Shown: in pieces, positions 46,227 to 57,652 of the stretch | Numbering within the stretch: position 1 is the first letter of the stretch | How the letters are laid out: the number at the start of each line of letters is the position of its first letter | DNA from: Phycomyces nitens | Lineage: Eukaryota > Mucoromycota > Mucoromycetes > Mucorales > Phycomycetaceae | Direction of reading: 5' to 3' | Length of the DNA: 64,000 nucleotides | NCBI GenBank assembly: GCA_022702545.1 | Contig: JAHRBC010000002.1 | Coordinates: 6,386,001 to 6,450,000 of the forward strand | Position numbers and translations under genes: made by a program | Notes under the pieces: model-generated | What the model was told of the DNA's origin: nothing | What the model saw: the letters and a program-made list of their open reading frames with translations, nothing else | Database searches by the model: none

Positions 46227-47810
46227 CTATTTGAGCATACTAGTAAAAATAGCCGGGTTCTCTACCCAGTGCTTCCACTGATTACTAAACCGAGCAATCG
46301 TGGCACCATCTATCAATCTATGGTCTGCAGCCCAGCTAATTGGCAAGACCTGTTTGGCCACCATCTTTCCATTCTCCAGTCGTGGCAAGGTCTGGATCTT
46401 CCCAAGTGCAACAATAGCCAACTCGGATGGAAAGACCATTGGATTCGAATAAGTCCCACCAAAGGTCCCACTGTTGGACAGAGTGATTGTGGCACCTGTC
46501 AAATCACTGGCCGAGAGTTGATTTGCCTTGGCTAGGTTAACCAGGCGGTGCAGGTCGGCAGCAATCTCAAACAAGTTCTTGGCCTGAACGTCCTTGATAT
46601 TTGGTACCTTTAGACCTTGGGGGGTGTCCATGGCGAGCCCAATGTTGTGCGATGTCTTGTAATTGACTTGGACCAGGCCTTGGCCTTGGCCTTGTGTTGT
46701 GCCAATTGAGGCATTCATGATGGGGAACTGAGACAAGGCAAGAGAAAGGGACTTTAGAAGGATTGGCAGATGGGAGATCTTGGTGAAGGGATAGCGTCCA
46801 GGATGATCAGAGATACTCTTGTTCAATGCCACCCGATAGTTGTTTGTGAGAGTGAGGTCTACTTCGTCTTTGTAGCCCAACTGAGGAATTGCCAGCGAAC
46901 GAGTCATGGCCAGGTACATGGCCTTTTGGGTATCTGTCAATGGTATGCCCTGTGCTGAATCTACAGCCAAGGTGGTTTGTGGGATAGGGTTGGTGGCAAA
47001 TGTGTGTGCATGGCCTGTATTGATACCATTAAAAAAGAAGAAGAAGGGTGGTCAGAATGACTCGGTACAATGTAAATGCGTGCATGGCTTACCTGTAGTA
47101 TCCTTTTTGTTGGCCAGGAATCGAATGACATCTTCCTTGAGCACCCTCTGGTTCTTTCCGGATCCTTTGATTTGAGTAACCTCGAGATTATTCTCATGGA
47201 GTAATCTTCGGACAGCTGGTGTAGCCAACTTGAGGACCCCTGGATCTCTCGACTGTCTTTGCAATATCTCTGCTGGTCTTTCTGCCTCTGTCTTTGGCTC
47301 TGTCTTTGTGTCTGTATCCTGTGCATCGACATGCTCTTCATCAGTCTCGATATCAACCAGAGGTAGGCCCACAGTAGCAACTCCATTGAGTTGGTGGTGG
47401 AGCTTGCTAATCTTGCCTGCATATCGAGATGTGATTTCGACTGCTGCCTTATCTGACTGGACCTCGCAGATCTTATCAAACTCCTCGACAACCGAACCTG
47501 GCTGTACAAACCTGCACAGGATTCCATAAGCCAAGGTACCAAAAGGAACAAGGATGCTTACCATTGAATAATCTCGACTTCTCGAATACCTTCGCCAATA
47601 TCAGCCAACAAAAAGGGTTGGTTGGCACTCGACAGTCTGGAGAGGTGAAATAAACGCTTGGTAGTCGATGGGCTCCAGACGTATGGTCCCTTTGCCTTTT
47701 GAGACAAAGAGAGAGAGAGAAGGGGGTTATTAATGAGAGATACGGGATGATAAACATACCACACTCCTCTTGGTGGTCTCTCTGAACCAAAGACCAACTC
47801 TCGGATTCAT
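46227..47810 (-). CDS. Branched-chain alpha-keto acid dehydrogenase E2 (dihydrolipoyl transacylase)
   Basis: Four exons: 47810-47760, 47695-47562, 47511-47093 and 47014-46227, about 463 residues. The N-terminal segment is basic and probably a mitochondrial presequence. Lipoyl domain at ~45-120 with lipoyl-Lys 83 in EVQSDKAAVEI; peripheral subunit-binding domain ~157-195 (ATPAVRRLLHENNLEVTQI); acyltransferase domain ~230-463 with the catalytic pair in DHRLIDG (His433, Asp437). It transfers the branched acyl group from lipoate to CoA in the mitochondrial breakdown of Leu, Ile and Val. Pyruvate and oxoglutarate E2s are alternatives, but FLLADIGEGIREVEIIQW and the single lipoyl domain favour the BCKDH type (human DBT). 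No lesions. Confidence 0.93.
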
Positions 47811-48073
47811 ATTTACAAGTAGTTTATATTTATATATATTTGCGAGACAGAGAGAGAGAAAGAGAGAAAGGTAAAGAAATAAAAAATTAAAGCAGATGGT
47901 CTTGTTAGATTCGAGGTGCGTGGGAAAATGTGGATCCAAATGAAGAAGGTGTTTATTTTAGACGGAGATGGACAAAAAAAAGTAAGAAAGAAAGAAAAGA
48001 AATTGCTTTATTTCCTTGACGTTTGTCTGTACAGCCAAAATATCAGTAAAACCCTCTCTAGTCTCGATTCCTC
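47811..48073. other. Short intergenic between BCKDH E2 and RRP45
   Basis: About 260 bp separate the E2 start codon from the RRP45 stop codon. A purine-rich AGAGAGAGA stretch near 47845-47870 lies upstream of the E2 start and may belong to its promoter or 5' UTR. Confidence 0.5.
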
Positions 48074-49275
48074 TTACCTTGCTGCCTTGTCATCTTCAAG
48101 CGCCTTTTTGATCTTCTCTGTAATATCAGTGACCTTGACAAGTGCAACCTGGGAGCATCGCAAGACCTGATCCATCTCCAGTGGGATACCACCAGCCTTT
48201 GACAGGGCACAAATCTCTTTGTGGATGTTCATGGTAATGGTCATTCCGCCCTCCTTGACCTGCTCCTCCAGATAACTAGGATCTACAACCAGGTACTCAC
48301 TGCTCTGTGTCAGTAGACTTGCTGGTCCATCATCAGAGTACTTTACCCATTGTCAAAGAAGCCAAAAGTAATACAGATCGGTATATGGTGTATGCTCAAG
48401 GGTACTGGGTTGCGCTGGTCTACTGGATGCTAGAGCACAGACATTACCACTTGAATATCTCTTTTTGTTTGTGCCCAGGGGGGGTTACTTACAATTGTCA
48501 CCTCTTCTCCAACAACTGTGACATCTGGCCGTCTAAAGTGCAAGAGAGCAGTAATGGCAGCTATGCATGCGCAGTCTACCAGATTGCCATCATGATCCAA
48601 GAAGTGGAGATCTATGCGGATCTGCCAAACCTACAGAGCAAACATGCTAAATACCCTAGACTCCCAATCCCAATCCTAAAAAACATAGACAAACAAACAA
48701 ACCTTTTCACCAGCTACAATACAAAGACCCTCTGTATCAATGGCTCTGCTACGACGCATGGCTTTTTCAATGATTCGACTGATCAAGACTTCCTCCTCTG
48801 ATCGACTGATTTGGTGTTTATAAATAAAAGCAAGACACGATCAATATCGCCAATCCTTTTAATAATGAATTATACGTGTAATATAGCCCAGACATTAAAG
48901 AGATCTCAAGACCAACGATGCAAACACTCTTACCTTCCGGATTCAAAAGTCGGGCAGGCCATTGGTGAAATCTCTGTATTGAACAAAAGAATACCTTCTG
49001 TGGGTTTGTCTGGGCGAGGACGAACAACCTCTGCCGTTACCTTTGCGGCGATTCTTTGGTTCCCAATCTTTTAGTCATTCTCGTTCAACTTGATCCACTC
49101 TACTGGCCTACCTAGTCTTGCCCAATTGGACCTGTACATAGCCAAAATCCTGGCCAAATGACAATTCGATAGAGCGCATGTCATACACACCGCGACCATC
49201 AACACGGCGGCCTTCTCTGAGGGCATTCAACAGGAACTGGCTTTCGTTGATGCTGGGGCCGATTTCTTTGACCAT
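48074..49275 (-). CDS. RRP45: Exosome complex subunit Rrp45 (EXOSC9-like)
   Basis: Six exons: 49275-49112, 49053-48934, 48805-48703, 48630-48493, 48429-48347 and 48302-48074, about 278 residues. One RNase PH-like domain. Motifs: LLNALREGRRVDGR at the start, FGYVQVQLGKTRIAAKVTAE, KPTEGILLFNTEISPMACP, RAIDTEGLCIVAGEKVWQIR, LDHDGNLVDCACIAAITALL, NPVPLSIHHIPICITFGFF and EICALSKAGG. These fit Rrp45/EXOSC9, a non-catalytic ring subunit of the RNA exosome that degrades and processes RNA in nucleus and cytoplasm. It lacks the long C-terminal tail of the animal protein and is close to the yeast length. Start: the Met of MVKEIGPS, before the conserved block. Confidence 0.92.
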
Positions 49276-49909
49276 TGTTTTGGATGAATTAAGATGATTA
49301 AAGGGGACTCGTGAAATGTACAATTGTCTTTCTGGCTGTCTTAATCTTGCTTAAAGACAGTCCAAAATTTTCCAAGCAAGACTTGATTTTTTTTTACATG
49401 CACGTATATAAATAAAATACAATACAATACAATATAATTAATTCTGTGCCTGTGTATATGTGGTATTATTATTTATATATATATATAAAAAGGGGGGCAA
49501 TGGCAGTAGTATTTATGTATACACATTTTCTAGTATGATTAATAGTCTAGTGCCATATCGTATATTCATATTCCTGCTGCTTCTCTTTATGATGGCCTAG
49601 CAGAAATATAGAATACAAAAGTAATATATTTTCATTTGATTATTATTATTGGTTGTCAACGCTGACAGATTTGGCAATTTGGCACTTGTGACTGCATTAT
49701 TCCTTTTTTTATTTTTATTTTACAGATCCAAGAATTGTGCCTAGCAAAGACAAGGAGAAGGGAAAAAAAAAATAACAAGTGCCATTGGCATTATCCATTT
49801 TTGGCAGTGACCGGCAAAAAAAAAGCCACGGATTAAAAAACCGCCTTCACCAAAAAAAAAACCTATATACTATTTTGTTCTCTTTATTGCTTTTATACAT
49901 TAATCATAC
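49276..49909. other. Divergent intergenic between RRP45 and NOPCHAP1-like gene
   Basis: 634 bp between two divergently transcribed genes, so it probably holds both promoters. Poly-A/T runs and a (TA)n stretch at 49470-49485; no clear TATA box at a convincing distance. Confidence 0.55.
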
Positions 49910-50464
49910 ATGAGCTGCTCTCAACAAACCCATTCATCCGATCTCTTGAATATTCCCGGCAGAGAAAAGACTCTTGGTAAGAATCCAAAGAGACACCTTT
50001 CCAAATAAGAAAATGTGCTCATTATATATATATATATATATATTTCATTTAAAGCAAAGCTCTTGGCAGACACGAACCTCTTGGATGACACCAAGAAAGA
50101 GCTAAAGAACAAAGGACCACAGATTCCATTTATTCCTCCTCCTGAAGAACGAAAGACATACAAAATTGCCCCACCTACTGACATTCTGTCTCGTCTTCAG
50201 GCATTCTTGCCTCAACTCGAGGCTGCTAATGCCAGTCTCCAGAACATGAAACCAGAGGATCTTGACATTGAACAAGTTGAAGAGGACGAACAATATATCG
50301 AAATGAACCTTGGACTGGGAGTGTATGAACACAAGCGCCACGAATCTGACAGTGAAGATGAAGATGATGAAGCGGAGGATATAGTGATGCCCAATGCCGT
50401 CAATAATGGCAACAAGGCCAAGCCAAACATTGAATTTATGTCTGAAGACAGTGATTCTGATTAG
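49910..50464 (+). CDS. NOPCHAP1-like snoRNP assembly chaperone
   Basis: Two exons, 49910-49976 and 50055-50464, 158 residues. Start: MSCSQQTHSSDLLNIPG. The core LADTNLLDDTKKEL, ILSRLQAFLPQLEAANASLQ and the following DIEQVEEDEQYIEMNLGLGVYE match the pattern of the NOPCHAP1 family (human C12orf45), which links the box C/D protein NOP58 to the R2TP assembly complex. The C-terminus is acidic (SDSEDEDDEAED, EDSDSD). The intron contains a (TA)n run. The assignment rests on the short helical core only. Confidence 0.7.
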
Positions 50465-51786
50465 AAGCTTCCTCCCTTTTTTATTTTCTTCACTTGCTTG
50501 CTCCACCATTTTGTTCTTGGGAAAGACAAAATATACATGTATATATATAACACACACTCACTATCATACACCCAGACACACATTTATATACTCTTTTATA
50601 TCATTAAACTATTGCTTCTCTATGCATAATTGCCCTTTATAAACGCATTATTATTATTATTAATTATTATTATTATTTTGACACCTTGCAGATCTTTGGT
50701 TGTGGTTTGGGCATAGATTTCATTTAAATGTGCTTTTTAAAAAGAAAAAAAAAGTAGAAATGGTAATTATTGCTCTTCTCTGACGGGAGGAACACCACAG
50801 GGACGAACCATTTTCTATAGAGAAGAGTGTCAATACAACCATGTTTCCATTTAAAAAGACAAGACAAAATGATGCATTGTGTAGTCCTAGTCGCTTGCCT
50901 CCATAATGTTCATCTTTACGCGTGCCTTGCACTCATTTTCGGCGACAGAAAAAAAGGACAAGAGAGAGTTGTGGCCAACATAGGATGCATAACTGTCTCT
51001 CTGCTGATTGGTCAACCATTCACTAGAAATGATGTGGATTGTGAGCATGTACAGTGTTTAGTAATCGTGTATTACTGCTTGATTGTGTCGGCATGTCCAG
51101 TACCAACGTATTTGGATTGTACTGTGTGTGTGTGATTTTTAAAGGAAAGGGAAAAAAAAGGTAGAATGAATTATTAGATTATGATATTAGATCACGATCG
51201 TCAATCTATAAAAAAAATCTGAATCCTACAGTGTTCAATCTGACTGTTGACGTTGAAGCGATCCTAAGGTTGGATGAGTTGCTGGACACACATATATATA
51301 TATAAAGGGCAACTAGCGAGAGAATAGATTGATTGAATATGTAGCTTACCATTTATAAGCTTATCCAAAAGGCTGTGTTAAAAAAAAAGAGGAGAGGAGA
51401 GCAAAATGATCAAAAATGGGAATAAGTTGAGCTGGACAGCCAAAAACTCAAAGTAGCTTTTGTGACTTTTGGTTGCTCTTGGTGACGTCGATAAAAGTAC
51501 TTGTAAAAATGAATGATGAAAATATGATGATCAGATGGGACACTGTTCATTATGGATCCCAGTAGTATATTTGTTAAAGATCAATTGGGAGTTTGTACGA
51601 AAGTACCCATCTTTTGGTTGGGGTATTAGGTTAAAGGCAGGTGCACTTTGTATGCCGACGTCATCTTACGGTCCCCCCTCACGCGCGGCATTTATAAAGA
51701 GCGTGCGAAATTTCGCTTCTTTTTTGTCATTTTTTATTTCATTTCATTTCATTCTTGGATAAAGGTCTTGTTCTTCTTTATCAACC
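50465..51786. other. Intergenic, no gene recognised
   Basis: 1.3 kb between the NOPCHAP1-like gene and the dehydratase. ORFs of 70-102 codons (50827-51135, 51535-51762) show no recognisable motif. The dehydratase promoter should lie at the right edge, which is pyrimidine-rich. Confidence 0.5.
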
Positions 51787-52155
51787 ATGTCAACTCTCAC
51801 TGTATCCCAGCGTCAAACCCTGCTGCAGCCATTGCTGAATGCAGGATGGTCTCTTGTGGCCAACAGAGATGCTATCCAAAAGAAGTTTGTGTTTGGGGAC
51901 TTTAACGAGGCGTTTGGTTTCATGACCCGAGTTGCCCTCAAGGCTGATAAAATGGATCATCATCCTGAATGGTTTAATGTGGGTATCTTGGATGTCTGGA
52001 TATTGTTTCTAATGTGTCTAATGTGGCGTATATATGCTGGGTAGGTCTACAATCGTGTAGAGGTTACTCTTTCTACCCATGATTGCAACGGCCTGTCTGA
52101 AAAAGATGTCTCTCTGGCCACCTTTTGTGATGCTGCTGGATCAAAGACCGCTTGA
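51787..52155 (+). CDS. Pterin-4a-carbinolamine dehydratase
   Basis: Two exons, 51787-51978 and 52045-52155, 100 residues, the usual length. [17 protein letters not shown] starts the protein; [20 protein letters not shown] and [26 protein letters not shown] contain the active-site signature (two His in HHPEW, and the His of STHD). It regenerates tetrahydropterin by dehydrating 4a-hydroxy-tetrahydropterin after aromatic amino-acid hydroxylation; the animal homologue also binds HNF1. The enzyme implies a pterin-dependent hydroxylase in this organism. No lesions. Confidence 0.95.
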
Positions 52156-52417
52156 TTTGACAGCCATGTCTTGAGCGCCTTGTTGTACATTATCCATAGT
52201 CTTTTTATCTGATAAAGAAGCTGGTTTTATTTTGATCTTGGATGTTTGGCATTTGTTCGGCAATCTATCCATGAGAAGAAACAAGGACAATGTTAATAAT
52301 GTTAATAATAGTAATAGTAATAATAATAAAGTCTAGTCTAGTGAAATCAAAACTTTATAAAGTAGTTCACAAGCGGTGTTTTCTTTTCCTTTCTCTTCTT
52401 TATTTTATATATATGGG

Positions 52418-53483
52418 ATGGAGTGGCTAGCCAAGAGAGTCGCAAGCTTCTACTCGCCCTCATGCGTCACAACCTGCTCCACTCCCACCTGTCTTCCTCC
52501 TCTGCCAGTGGCTCCTTTACCAGAAATCAAATCCGCACAGTGTGCAGGCTGTGATTTGCCATGTGTCCATCCTGCTGTCCCAACCACTCTCAACATTGAC
52601 CATTCACGACCACTCCGCAACACTGTGCCTTCATATGCCATCCATCTTATTCTGATGACTGGAAAGTCTACCTGGCCTGCTCATATTGAGGATGAGGGCA
52701 TGGCACAAGCACTCATCAACGCAATCAACCTTCGCAAAAAACAAAAACAAAAGCCAGACACTCCTCGCACAGATACCTTTAGACCTGCCGATGCAACCAA
52801 CAACCAGCCCAGCGAACGCATCCTAATTACCAATTGTTCTCTTGCATCTGTTCATTCAACCCAACGGAATTCGATGGATATCTTATTGATGCCAGACAAT
52901 GTGTTGATCGCAAACGTCACTCCACGCAGGGCAAACGAACTACTGGATTATGTATTGGGAAAACCACATGTATTCGAGACATTTCCCTGGGCCCTGGAAA
53001 GCTTGGTCTTGGTGTGTGGGCACGGTGCCAAAGACAAGAGATGTGGTACAATTGGCCCCATGCTCAAACAATCTCTAGAAGAAGCTCTTGATGTTCAGGG
53101 CATTCGTACCCAGGTTGCTCTTGTCAGTCACTTGGGAGGTAAACTAAACTATAGATGAGATTTTACAAAAAAAACCGGGTTAATGGCATTGATGATGGCT
53201 GGAGATTCCTCACAGTTAAGCTAACGATTGTAACCTGGACAATCAATCCTTGACTTTTGATACATACACAATAGGACATGCATTTGCCGGAAACCTCGTA
53301 ATTTATCTCCATCAAGGCCAGAGAGCCATTTGGTATGGCAGGGTTACTCCTTGCCTATGCCCTGATATTGTACAGCAATCCATGGCCCAAGACAAGGTGA
53401 TTGATGCTTTGGTAAGAGGTGTGTTTGAGGCTGGTACAACTGCTTTACCTCAAAAGTGTCTGCCAGCGTCTCTAGAATGGTGA
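52418..53483 (+). CDS. Aim32/Apd1-type thioredoxin-like ferredoxin
   Basis: Two exons, 52418-53138 and 53275-53483, 309 residues. The Cys-rich N-terminus (ACAGCDLPC-like) is followed by LVCGHGAKDKRCG and HLGGHAFAGNLVIY, which are the C-x8-C and H-x-G-G-H motifs of the sucrase/ferredoxin-like family (Apd1, Aim32). Members bind a [2Fe-2S] cluster with mixed Cys/His ligation; Aim32 acts in mitochondrial redox control, Apd1 in the cytosol. Start: the Met of MEWLAKRV, since the upstream in-frame stretch is low-complexity. Whether this is the Aim32 or the Apd1 type cannot be decided here. Confidence 0.85.
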
Positions 53484-54289
53484 TTGGTTTTACAATGACC
53501 TCTTTCTCTTTTTGATCTCTCTCTCTATTATTTTTTTAAAGAGATATATTTTCATTTCTATACAGCATATATATATATATACTTTCTTTAAAGCTCATAA
53601 CCATCATAATCATAATAATAATAATCATAGTAATAATCATAATACTAGTTAAATTAATAATTGAATTAATAATTGAATTAATTGCCAATAAATAAACTTT
53701 TTTATAGCAATCTTGAAGCCATCATCTAGAGTCCAAATCCAAATCCAAATCCAAAGAAAAAGACACAAAATCCCAGTCAATTTTACCTCTGGTTCTTGTA
53801 GGATACTAGCATTGTGTCTATGCTTTATCCAAGTTGCTGAAATACAAATCATCCTCTCCAAAACTTAATATAAATGAAGATTAAACTTCAACGAACAACT
53901 TACTAAAGTGGGTTACAGATAGACTTGGTGATTTCAGAATGGACAGGACAGGTCATTGGGACAGGTTCTAATGCGAGTTTTCAGTTTTATTTAATGACGT
54001 TATATTATTCCAACTTTTATAAATTAAAATGGGGGGTTTCAGTAGCTTTTATATTTTTAACATTTTAAAAATTATAGGTCCTAATATTTGTGGTACACAC
54101 ACACATAAATAATACAAAAAAAAAAAGGTACACACACACACCACAGACGAGTGAAATACAGAGTCTACAACCAATTATTTGGCTACTATTTGCTAATGAT
54201 AGTGACAAGTGATCACTACAAGATGGGGATTTTGATTACAAAGGAATCAGAATAACATGTATATAAATTACCATAATATTCTTTCTTTA
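53484..54289. other. Intergenic, no gene recognised
   Basis: AT-rich spacer with ATA/AAT runs near 53600-53690, a CA run at about 54094-54145 and a CCAAAT triplet run at about 53730-53750. Confidence 0.55.
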
Positions 54290-54782
54290 ATAAACAACAC
54301 TCGATCAATTATTTCCCTGCTTAAAGACGGTAGATACAAGAGTTGAAGCTTACAGTTAATACCTACTTTTTTATATTCTATAAAACTCTTTGATATTTTT
54401 TGTACAGGAATAGAGCATGTTCAACCAAGATACAATCTTTATCCAAAGATAAATAATGATATAAAAAGTTGTATCTAGCTTGTTTCCTAATCATTAAAGG
54501 ATTTGTGGATTAAACAAAGTAACACATCTAAGCATTAAGTTGAAATTACTTTTAGAATATACCCAAGACTGATAGAATTGAGTATATATCAATTCCTAGC
54601 CTTGCTGTCATTGTATATAAATAGTACCAATGTTTCTCCCTCAAGCAATGCACATGGATATACTCTCCATTCTTTGCAGAGACTAAAGATATATTATTCA
54701 GACATTGGCAATGCTTTAAACTATATATCCTTCTGTTGCAATTAACTAAAGTTTGTGAAATTGTGTGCTATTGACTACAAGG
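54290..54782 (+). pseudogene. F-box/LRR gene fragment
   Basis: Recognisable by CACTCGATCAATTATTTCCC (the 'LDQFFP' coding stretch of the F-box genes), followed by remains of 'FYETL..FG' and of the LRR part up to 'LQRL..'. It has many stops and indels. It is about 90% identical to 59963-60490 within the longer pseudogene downstream, so both derive from one already dead copy. It breaks off where Tc1-like DNA starts. Confidence 0.72.
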
Positions 54783-55101
54783 CAGTTGCTGGCCATGAAA
54801 AAACTGCAGCATCATTGTCTGTTTTCCACTCTACTGCCAGTTTGGTCTTATATGGTGTTCTATTATCTTTTTTGCAGCATATAGCCCATAATACCTTTAT
54901 CAAAAGACTATAAAGGAATGACAGATATTTTTCTCTCAATGTGTCAGTATACATCTCTTTTATCATATTGCCATCCAAGACAACAAGAGGTCCAACGCCT
55001 GGCCAGATACATACTTGTACAGATATCAAACCATAGCCTTGTACTTTTGGTACTAGACAGACATCTTTGTACTTTTTTTTCCGAAAGGTAGAGAACGGCA
55101 T
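54775..55101 (-). mobile_element. Tc1/mariner transposase fragment
   Basis: A minus-strand open stretch of 108 codons. GVGPLVVLDGNMIKEMYTD corresponds to the Tc1 motif around the second catalytic Asp, and DNRTPYKTKLAVEW / AAVFSWPA to the region before the third catalytic residue. The DDE block is incomplete and partly corrupted (the usual FQQDNAP is CCKKDNRTP). It is fused to the F-box fragment. Confidence 0.72.
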
Positions 55102-55693
55102 ATCTGGAGAGAACTTAAAGTAAACCTTGATTCATCACTCCGGTTCTTTCTCAAGTAGATATTTTTGTACGACTATACATAAACGTATATCGAGATCGCA
55201 GATTTATCTACAAATAGTCGATTGACTATTAGGCATGTAATTCCTCAACATCTGTAATCTTGGCTAATGACATTTGTCTCTATGTTTTTTGGCAGAATAT
55301 TTTAATTAACATAATACCCGTAGTTTTAGTTTCTGGGGTTGAGGACACTTCTTGTTATTGTAGGTTATCTCATATTTCAAGATTATATGACTCACAATTG
55401 ATTGGGTAATACCCTCTACAAAAAATAACATAAGTGATACACCCTTCCTTGTGCCTTTCAATAATAATCCTTTTTCAAACTCTTGTGTCTTGTAATAACA
55501 CTTGGGAGATGATTCTTTATTTTTCTTGGAATGTGAACTGTATTGACTATAGAGATGGTGATATTAAAAAAAGAAAAAGAAACAAGCAAATATGTGCTTT
55601 CATAGAAGATTATAGTTAAAAGTAATCTAAAACACGCATAAGGAGGCTGTGTAAAGTGGCTTAAAATAGTACTACGTTTGACAGCAGAAGAGG
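55102..55693. other. Intergenic upstream of F-box gene 3
   Basis: No gene is seen. At the right end the element GGCTTAAAATAGTACTACG-TTTGACAGCA (55659-55686) matches the sequence upstream of F-box gene 1 and the right end of direct copy 1. Confidence 0.6.
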
Positions 55694-55700
55694 TATAAAA
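55694..55700 (+). promoter_or_regulatory. TATA box of F-box gene 3
   Basis: AGGTATAAAATACTTG, 63 bp before the start codon, just after the conserved ACTACGTTTGACAGCA element. Confidence 0.65.
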
Positions 55701-55756
55701 TACTTGATAATATATTTTATTCCTCTCTTTCTCTTTCTCTCTTTTTCTCTATCACA

Positions 55757-57535
55757 ATGGCATCAACATTACCACATAAAATCCTCTCGTATATTGGAAC
55801 ATTTATTAAAAAAGAAGATCGACTTGCCTGTGCACTCGTCTGCAAACATTGGACAGAACCATTTCTAAACGCCTATTGGGAAAAATTGGAGATTGGCAGT
55901 TTTGGAATGGATATCGACACAGTGCTTTCCAACAGAGAATTTCTGATTAATACGCACCGTGTATGGGCAGTGATTTTCTTTAAAGCTTATTTGGATGAAT
56001 ATAAAAGACTTTTGGAATTTCAGCGATCTTTCCCAGGGATAAGATATGTTGAATGCTGTGAGCATAGATCACATGTATTCCCTATTTCAGACACATTGGA
56101 CTGGAGTCTTTGGCAGTCGTTGACGCATATAGACATAAAATTTGGCCAGGAATCTGAAACAGTATACTTGGACAATCTATTCTTGAAGCTGTCGGTATTG
56201 CCTTGTCTTGTTCATCTTGGACTTTACAAATCCAAACAACCTCCCTTTTCATGGAATGACTATGAATCTCTTCACTACCATCTGCCACAATTGGAGCATC
56301 TAAAGCACAATTTCCCTTTCAAGCCAATAACAAGAGACGAGATCGAAAGCATCAGAGCAGTCGGGCCAGCACAAACCATGACAACAGTAGAATTTAATGA
56401 TGATTTTGACACTCATTGGTTATTCTACTTTGCATCAAAGTATCCAAATCTACAAAATTTCATTCTTTATCGATATATTGGTCCATCCAATCGCAATCAC
56501 ATTGATTGTAACCCTCAAGATTACCAATCAGACCTTCAATTGCTTTCAACACTCGACCAGTTCTTTCCTTACTTAAAAAAGGCAGATACAGTACTTCGAA
56601 ATAAGAATATGTATTTACCGTTTATATTCTTTGAAACTCTCGGGCACTTTGGCACAAAAATCGAATATGTTGTCCTAAGTTATGAATCTCTGATTAAAAA
56701 CAATGATATGAGCAGATGTATACACCCTATTTCCGAATCATTAAAGTTTTTGGAGATTGACTTTAGAGATGGATGTGGAACAATACCTTTTGTTGTTTGC
56801 CCAAGGCTAGTCGCATTGTACATAAATGGATCCCGTCATACTATAATTGAAGTAGATGCAATCTTGGATTGCTTCCCAGCCTTGCGCTCATTATCTGTCA
56901 AGGATGCCAATTTTTATCTCTCAACCAATCCGCATACACACACTCCACATCATTTACAGAGACTCAAAATAAAAGATTCAAAGATCACCAACGACGCCCT
57001 TCATCATCTATCCCTCTGTTGCAACCAACTAAAGCATGTGACATTCATTGATATTGGCTATGATGGAATTAATGAGGGTAATTATCACAATGGAGATAGT
57101 TCTGAACCTGGACAATTGATTTTCGACATGTCAATGTCAAATTTGGACACATTTATATCTGCCTTTACGGATACATTGTTACATGGGCTCAAAACCTTAC
57201 CCAAACACTACATGATTGAACAGATGGAAACCGACAATCCCATATTACAAACTACTCAACATCTACCTCAACTAAACTGGTATCATGTGTACTGTGACAG
57301 AACAAACAGAAAAGAAAAGATTTCGAAATGGGAGCTTGGAAGACGTGATATTGAATTTGGTCAGAGATATTTCAATGACTTTGGTCGCAGAAAGAAGCGT
57401 GGAAAAGGGCGGAAAGCCATTAAAGAAGATGAATGTGGTTTTGTACAAAAAAGATTCTGGAAAAAGGATTTGCAACATGGTGTTTTGATATTTCGGTTTA
57501 AATCTGTCAAGAGCCATCTTTTTCGTATTAAATAA
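55757..57535 (+). CDS. F-box/LRR-like protein 3
   Basis: 592 residues, single exon. F-box at ~3-48 (LPHKILSYIGTFIKKEDRL, CALVCKHWTEPFL), LRR-like repeats (for example FASKYPNLQNF, LSTLDQFFPYLKKAD, CPRLVALYINGSR), and the shared C-terminal basic tail (DFGRRKKRGKGRKAI, KRFWKKDLQHGVLIFRFKSV). It is probably an SCF ubiquitin-ligase substrate receptor. Start: MASTLPHK, aligned with both paralogues, with a TATA box 57-63 bp upstream. The Tc1 pseudogene begins about 120 bp after the stop. Confidence 0.87.
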   Translation: MASTLPHKILSYIGTFIKKEDRLACALVCKHWTEPFLNAYWEKLEIGSFGMDIDTVLSNREFLINTHRVWAVIFFKAYLDEYKRLLEFQRSFPGIRYVECCEHRSHVFPISDTLDWSLWQSLTHIDIKFGQESETVYLDNLFLKLSVLPCLVHLGLYKSKQPPFSWNDYESLHYHLPQLEHLKHNFPFKPITRDEIESIRAVGPAQTMTTVEFNDDFDTHWLFYFASKYPNLQNFILYRYIGPSNRNHIDCNPQDYQSDLQLLSTLDQFFPYLKKADTVLRNKNMYLPFIFFETLGHFGTKIEYVVLSYESLIKNNDMSRCIHPISESLKFLEIDFRDGCGTIPFVVCPRLVALYINGSRHTIIEVDAILDCFPALRSLSVKDANFYLSTNPHTHTPHHLQRLKIKDSKITNDALHHLSLCCNQLKHVTFIDIGYDGINEGNYHNGDSSEPGQLIFDMSMSNLDTFISAFTDTLLHGLKTLPKHYMIEQMETDNPILQTTQHLPQLNWYHVYCDRTNRKEKISKWELGRRDIEFGQRYFNDFGRRKKRGKGRKAIKEDECGFVQKRFWKKDLQHGVLIFRFKSVKSHLFRIK

Positions 57536-57652
57536 AAAAAAAGTCTATAAAACAGGGTGGAAAACGAATTAATTCAATATTTAAATGTCTGATTCTACCC
57601 TTTATGCGTCTTCTATATTTTGTTTTTTCTTATTCTCTTTATTCTTATAAAC

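Noticed and set aside
46961..47551. Alternative minus-strand ORF of 196 codons overlapping the BCKDH E2
   Set aside because: A different frame without lipoyl or binding-domain motifs; the spliced frame has all E2 motifs.
50102..50557. Minus-strand ORF of 151 codons
   Set aside because: Antisense to the NOPCHAP1-like gene, which has a better start, splice sites and a family match.
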